Source: an uncultured Albidovulum sp. (lineage in GTDB: Bacteria; Pseudomonadota; Alphaproteobacteria; Rhodobacterales; Rhodobacteraceae). Taken from it: DNA of 64,000 bases. The stretch lies in assembly GCA_913064775.1 (NCBI GenBank), contig CAJYAD010000002.1:124001-188000 (forward strand), written 5' to 3'. The notes under the pieces were generated by a model, which worked only from the letters and a program-made list of their open reading frames with translations, ran no database searches and was not told the DNA's origin. Position numbers and translations under genes: made by a program. Position 1 is the first letter of the stretch; each line of letters opens with the position of its first letter. Positions 60,428-64,000 of this stretch are shown in pieces.

Positions 60428-61600
60428 TCAGCCCATCGCGCGTTCGGCAAATCCGGCCAGCCGCCCGATCGCCTCCTCGAAAAGTTCGTCGGCGATGGTC
60501 AGCGCCACCCGCACATGCCCGCACGAGGCCGCGCCAAAGCTTTCACCCGGCATCACCGCGATCCGCTCTTCGTCCAGCAGCCGGTTGGCGAAGTCATTCC
60601 CGCTCATCCCCGTCGCGCGGATGTCGAGCATCACATACATCGCCCCCGACGCCGGGATCACCCGGATCGCGTTGCTGCCCTTCAGCGCGCGCATCGCGAT
60701 CTCGCGCCGCCGCCGGAACGGGGCGGCGATCTTTTCCTCGAATCCCGGCCCCTGGCGCAGCGCGAAAAGCGCCGCGTCCTGGATGAAAGCGGGCACGCCA
60801 TAGGTGGTGTTGGTGGTCAGCGTGGTGACCGCCTCGGACACCTCCAGCGGTGCCACGATCCAGCCCAGCCGCGAGCCGGTCATCGCATGGCTTTTCGACA
60901 TCGAGCCCACGACGATCGTGCGCGCCGCCATCCCGGGCAGGGCGCGGGGGCTAAGGTGCTCGCCCTCCCAGATCTGGGTGTCGTAGACCTCGTCCGAGAT
61001 CAGCCACAGATCCTCGGCCTCCACCGCGCGCTGGATGCCGTCCAGCGTGGCGCGGGGATAGGTCACCCCGGTGGGATTGTTGGGGGTGTTGATCAGCAGC
61101 GTCTTCGCGCCCTGGGCGCGCGCGCGGATCACGGCCTCCTGCGGCAGGAAATCCTCGGACGAACGCGTCGGCACCACCGCCGCCTCGGCACCGGTCGCGC
61201 GGATCGTGCCGGGGTAGGTGGCATAATAGGGATCGCAACAAAGCGCCCGGTCACCCTGATCGAGCAGCGCCATATGGGTGGCGAACAGCGCCGCCTGCCC
61301 GCCGGGGGTGATGACGACATTCTCCCATCCGGTCGGCACGCCGGTGCGGGCCGCGACCCGGGCGGCGATCTCTTCGCGCAGATCCTGGTTGCCGGGGCCG
61401 AAAGCATAGCCGGTGTTGCCTGCGGCAGCGCTGTCGTGCATCGCCTTCAGGATCTCGGGATCGGTGCCGATGTCATGTTCGCCGATGGTCAGCGTCAGCA
61501 CCCGCTCGCCCGCCGCGATCATGTCGCGCGTGCGGTAGTATATCTCCCAGCCGTCCGAGCCGCCCTGGGTGATATGCTCGATCCGTTGTGCCAGTTTCAT
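60428..61600 (-). CDS. PLP-dependent aminotransferase (fold type I, AruH-like)
   Basis: A 390-residue protein from ATG 61600, with GGGAG upstream. The landmarks are LTIGEHDIGTDPEI, GYAFGPGNQDLREEIAAR, NTPNNPTGVTYPRA, SDEVYDTQIW and the PLP-lysine in SMSKSHAMTGSRLGW, plus the substrate arginine in GHVRVALTIAD. The overall wording is near arginine:pyruvate transaminase (AruH) of Pseudomonas, but the donor amino acid here cannot be fixed. It ends 43 bases after repeat copy E. Confidence 0.83.
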   Translation of the reverse strand: MKLAQRIEHITQGGSDGWEIYYRTRDMIAAGERVLTLTIGEHDIGTDPEILKAMHDSAAAGNTGYAFGPGNQDLREEIAARVAARTGVPTGWENVVITPGGQAALFATHMALLDQGDRALCCDPYYATYPGTIRATGAEAAVVPTRSSEDFLPQEAVIRARAQGAKTLLINTPNNPTGVTYPRATLDGIQRAVEAEDLWLISDEVYDTQIWEGEHLSPRALPGMAARTIVVGSMSKSHAMTGSRLGWIVAPLEVSEAVTTLTTNTTYGVPAFIQDAALFALRQGPGFEEKIAAPFRRRREIAMRALKGSNAIRVIPASGAMYVMLDIRATGMSGNDFANRLLDEERIAVMPGESFGAASCGHVRVALTIADELFEEAIGRLAGFAERAMG

Positions 61601-61669
61601 CGCCCGACTCCCATTCATTGCGGCGCGCACGCGATCACGAAACCGCGGCTGGGGCAAGGTGGGGAGGGC

Positions 61670-62125
61670 TCAGCCATCCACCGCATCGCCCATCAGATAG
61701 CGTGGGCCCGAGCCGCGCTGGCCGGCGCGGTCTGCAGGATTGTAAAGCGCGCAGCGGTCAAGCGACAGGCAGCCGCAGCCGATGCAGCCGTCCAGCTTGT
61801 CACGCAAGCTGGCCAGCGCCGCGATCCTCGCGTCGATATCGCGGCGAAAGGCGCCCGAGATGCCGGCCCAGTCCTCGCGCGTCGGCGGGCGGCCCTCGGG
61901 CAGGCCGGCCATGACCTCGGCGATACGGGCCAGCGGAAAGCCGAGGCGCTGCGCGATCATCACGAAGGACAGGCGGCGGATATCGGCGCGCCCATAGCGG
62001 CGGTGACCGCCGGCGTTGCGCAAGGGCGCGATCAGCCCGACCGTCTCGTAATGCCGGATAGCCGAGACGGCGAGCCCGGTACGCGCCGCCAGATCGCCGA
62101 TCGCCAGCCCGCCTTTGGATGCCAT
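61670..62125 (-). CDS. soxR: redox-sensitive transcriptional activator SoxR
   Basis: A 151-residue MerR-family protein from ATG 62125. It begins IGDLAARTGLAVSAIRHYE, followed by the wing GGHRRYGRADIRRL, a dimerisation helix (RIAALASLRDKLDGC) and the 2Fe-2S cluster motif CIGCGCLSLDRC. It senses redox-cycling compounds directly. It diverges from a VOC protein across a near-perfect SoxR site. In many non-enteric bacteria SoxR controls such small neighbouring genes rather than soxS. Confidence 0.93.
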   Translation of the reverse strand: MASKGGLAIGDLAARTGLAVSAIRHYETVGLIAPLRNAGGHRRYGRADIRRLSFVMIAQRLGFPLARIAEVMAGLPEGRPPTREDWAGISGAFRRDIDARIAALASLRDKLDGCIGCGCLSLDRCALYNPADRAGQRGSGPRYLMGDAVDG

Positions 62126-62148
62126 GGGGTCGCTCCTGAAAATAATGC

Positions 62149-62179
62149 TTGATCTAAAGTTAACTTTAGAAATTACAAA
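62149..62179 (+). promoter_or_regulatory. SoxR-dependent promoter of the VOC gene
   Basis: The perfect 18-base palindrome TCTAAAGTTAACTTTAGA (62153-62170) has the AAGTTAACTT core of SoxR sites. It sits between TTGATC (62149-62154) and TACAAA (62174-62179) with a 19-base spacer, the overlong spacing that MerR-type activators correct. It points to the VOC gene and overlaps the soxR upstream region. Confidence 0.75.
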
Positions 62180-62215
62180 GGCAGGCATCGAAAGCCAAGA
62201 GGAAAGGACGAATCG

Positions 62216-62602
62216 ATGTCTGCGATGCTGGAACATGTGAACATGACGGTGACCGACCCCGAAGCGACGGCGGCGATGCTGGGGCGGCTGTTTGGCTGGG
62301 GGGTGCGCTGGCAGGGGGCGGCGAAGAACGGCGGGCACACGGTGCATGTCGGCACCGACGCCCAGTACCTCGCGCTGTTTTCCGGCAGTGCGGGGGCGGC
62401 GCTGGTGCCAAACCACGACAGCTACAGCCTGCGCGGCGGGCTGAACCATGTCGCGGTGGTGGTCGATGACCTCGATGCCGCCGAGGCACGGGTGCGCGCC
62501 GAGGGGCTGACCGCCCATTCCCATGCCGATTACGAACCCGGCCGGAGGTTCTATTTCCACGATACCGACGGGATCGAATACGAGGTGGTCAGCTACGCCT
62601 GA
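62216..62602 (+). CDS. VOC (glyoxalase/bleomycin-resistance) family protein
   Basis: A 128-residue protein starting at ATG 62216, with GAGGAAAGGA upstream. Two VOC beta-alpha repeats are seen: LEHVNMTVTDPEATAAML with a metal-ligand His, LNHVAVVVDDLDAAEARV with a second His, and RFYFHDTDGIEYEVVSY with the C-terminal Glu ligand. It is probably a metal-dependent glutathione transferase or hydrolase in stress defence. The SoxR site upstream implies induction by redox-active compounds. Confidence 0.83.
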   Translation: MSAMLEHVNMTVTDPEATAAMLGRLFGWGVRWQGAAKNGGHTVHVGTDAQYLALFSGSAGAALVPNHDSYSLRGGLNHVAVVVDDLDAAEARVRAEGLTAHSHADYEPGRRFYFHDTDGIEYEVVSYA

Positions 62603-62655
62603 CCGCCGCGCGCACCCCCTTGGCAGGCGGCGGCCAAACGGGTAACGTCGCGGCC

Positions 62656-62700
62656 ATGAAAACGAACGGCATCTGCTGCACCATCTGCATTACCGGCTGA
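62656..62700 (+). CDS. cysteine-rich leader peptide upstream of cysS
   Basis: A 14-codon frame encoding [14 protein letters not shown]: three of 14 residues are Cys, two of them adjacent, all TGC. It ends 85 bases before the cysS start. The stretch between contains complementary GGCGGGC (62709-62715) and GCCCGCC (62752-62758) and a CGCCA/TGGCG stem (62761-62773) next to the cysS ribosome site. This is the layout of ribosome-mediated attenuation: slow Cys decoding would change folding and raise cysS expression. The frame is too short to be a conventional gene. Confidence 0.6.
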   Translation: MKTNGICCTICITG

Positions 62701-62785
62701 CATCGTCAGGCGGGCCGTTCCTCTGTTTCAAAGCCAGATCGAACCTGATACGCCCGCCGGCGCCAGCTTGGCGAAGGGAAACGTC

Positions 62786-64000
62786 ATGGTCGAGATACGG
62801 CTGCACAACACCAAGACCCGCCGCAAGGAACGCTTCGATCCGATCGATCCGGACAATGTGCGGATCTATGTCTGCGGCCCCACGGTCTATGACCGCGCCC
62901 ATCTGGGCAACGCGCGGCCCGTGGTGGTGTTCGACACGCTCTTTCGTCTGATGCGCCATGTCTACGGCGCAGATCACGTCACCTATGTGCGCAATTTCAC
63001 CGACGTCGACGACAAGATCAACGCCCGCGCCGCGAAGCTGGCCGAGGCGGGTGACAGGCGCCCGTTGGAAGAGATCATCCACGCCCTGACCGATGAGACC
63101 ATCGGCTGGTATCACGCCGACATGGATGCGCTGGGCGCGCTGCGGCCGACGACGGAACCGCGCGCCACCGAATGGATCGGCGCCATGGTCACGATGATCG
63201 CGGATCTGATCGCCAAGGGCCATGCCTATGAAAAGGCGGGCCATATCCTGTTCCGCGTGCGCTCTTACACGGGGTACGGCGCGCTGTCGGGGCGCTCGGT
63301 CGACGACATGATCGCCGGCGCCCGGGTCGAGGTCGCGCCGTTCAAGGAAGACCCGATGGACTTTGTCCTGTGGAAGCCCTCCTCGGACGATCTTCCGGGC
63401 TGGGACAGCCCCTGGGGCCGGGGGCGTCCGGGCTGGCATATCGAATGCTCGGCGATGTCCTACGAGCTGCTGGGGGCCAGCTTCGACATCCACGGCGGTG
63501 GCATCGACCTGCAGTTTCCCCACCACGAGAACGAGTTGGCGCAAAGCTGCTGCGCCCATCCCGAGGCGGGCTTTGCCAAGGTCTGGATGCACAACGAGAT
63601 GCTGCAGGTCGAGGGCAAGAAGATGTCCAAATCGCTGGGCAATTTCTTCACCGTGCGGGACCTCCTGGAGCAGGGCGTGCCGGGCGAGGTGATCCGCTTC
63701 GTGTTTTTGCAGACGCACTACCGCAAGCCGATGGACTGGACGGCGGAGAAGGCAAGAGAGGCGCAGGCAAGTCTCAGGAAGTGGGCTGTGCGCACCTACA
63801 AGAGTGAGAACGGGCTGCCTGACCCCAGGGTCGTCGAGGCTTTGGCGGATGATCTGAATACGGCACGGGCAATCTCTATCATGCATGAGCTTGCCAAGAA
63901 CGAACAGTATGGAGCGCTGCTTGGAAGCGCCCTGCTGCTGGGGCTGAATCTGAAATCCCCCAATCTTGTGACTGAAGGAGATGTCCTGTTCGCCGGGATG
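62786..64000 (+). CDS. cysS: cysteinyl-tRNA synthetase, 5' part
   Basis: At least 405 codons from ATG 62786, open to the window edge. It begins [17 protein letters not shown]. The class I motifs are present: HLGNARP (HIGH-type) near residue 39, the zinc-site cysteines in [16 protein letters not shown] and the HHENE region, and KMSKSLGN. It charges tRNA-Cys. AAGGGAA before the start is the ribosome site, close to a small stem. From about base 63750 codon use becomes less GC-biased (AGA, AGG, AGT, GGA, ACT appear). Confidence 0.93.
   Translation, partial: MVEIRLHNTKTRRKERFDPIDPDNVRIYVCGPTVYDRAHLGNARPVVVFDTLFRLMRHVYGADHVTYVRNFTDVDDKINARAAKLAEAGDRRPLEEIIHALTDETIGWYHADMDALGALRPTTEPRATEWIGAMVTMIADLIAKGHAYEKAGHILFRVRSYTGYGALSGRSVDDMIAGARVEVAPFKEDPMDFVLWKPSSDDLPGWDSPWGRGRPGWHIECSAMSYELLGASFDIHGGGIDLQFPHHENELAQSCCAHPEAGFAKVWMHNEMLQVEGKKMSKSLGNFFTVRDLLEQGVPGEVIRFVFLQTHYRKPMDWTAEKAREAQASLRKWAVRTYKSENGLPDPRVVEALADDLNTARAISIMHELAKNEQYGALLGSALLLGLNLKSPNLVTEGDVLFAGM

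Noticed and set aside
1-64000. Prophage, integrative element or insertion sequence
   Set aside because: No integrase, transposase, phage structural gene or tRNA-flanked attachment repeats were seen.

Overview
The window is a GC-rich chromosomal segment (most codons end in G or C) from an alphaproteobacterium, most probably a member of the Rhodobacteraceae. The evidence is an aroA-cmk-rpsA-ihfB-lapA run, a SAM/SAH-type riboswitch just upstream of metK (a class known from Rhodobacterales), TRAP and EamA transporters, and a recurrent intergenic element built around AAATATCC and a GGGGGC/GCCCCC hairpin. I see no rRNA, tRNA, CRISPR array, integrase, transposase or phage gene. Most of it is ordinary core chromosome with some accessory islands.

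Region by region. 1-3.9 kb: the end of purA, a DUF2842 protein, a large acidic low-complexity protein of unknown role, and thiamine pyrophosphokinase. 3.8-9.0 kb: a minus-strand operon of split transketolase (two subunits), a RuBisCO-like protein and two EamA permeases, with a candidate promoter at 8953-8981. This is the best candidate for an undescribed pathway. 9.2-13.5 kb: a DinB protein, a MarR-like regulator and a TRAP transporter (dctPQM). 13.5-23.1 kb: an envelope and signalling block with two OmpR-type two-component systems, a DedA-PAP2-LssY fusion, two tandem DUF347 membrane proteins and a lipoprotein L,D-transpeptidase. A PmrA-box-like site lies between the second response regulator and the transpeptidase.

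23.4-28.3 kb: the aroA-cmk-rpsA-ihfB-lapA cluster on the minus strand. 28.8-32.3 kb: a short HPF, small unknown proteins, a transglutaminase-fold protein and trmB. 32.6-34.3 kb: metK-queF behind a SAM/SAH riboswitch. 34.5-39.8 kb: an RND efflux system with two adaptor proteins. 39.9-40.9 kb: an OmpA-like protein and a small lipoprotein that share a domain. 41.1-46.9 kb: miaB diverging from phoH-ybeY-corC-lnt. 46.9-54.0 kb: a haloacid dehalogenase, a hydrolase, a Hint-domain protein, a Gre-like factor, a Nudix hydrolase, a C26 amidase with a D-lyxose isomerase, an acetyltransferase and kynureninase.

54.5-64.0 kb: a beta-barrel protein, a GST, a group II PLP decarboxylase, a double-domain CoA-transferase preceded by a small open frame and an operator-like dyad, an aminotransferase, soxR diverging from a VOC protein through a near-canonical SoxR site, and the 5' part of cysS behind a 14-codon cysteine-rich leader peptide. 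Regulation is unusually readable here: a riboswitch, a leader peptide, a SoxR box, a PmrA-type box and several terminators can be seen directly.
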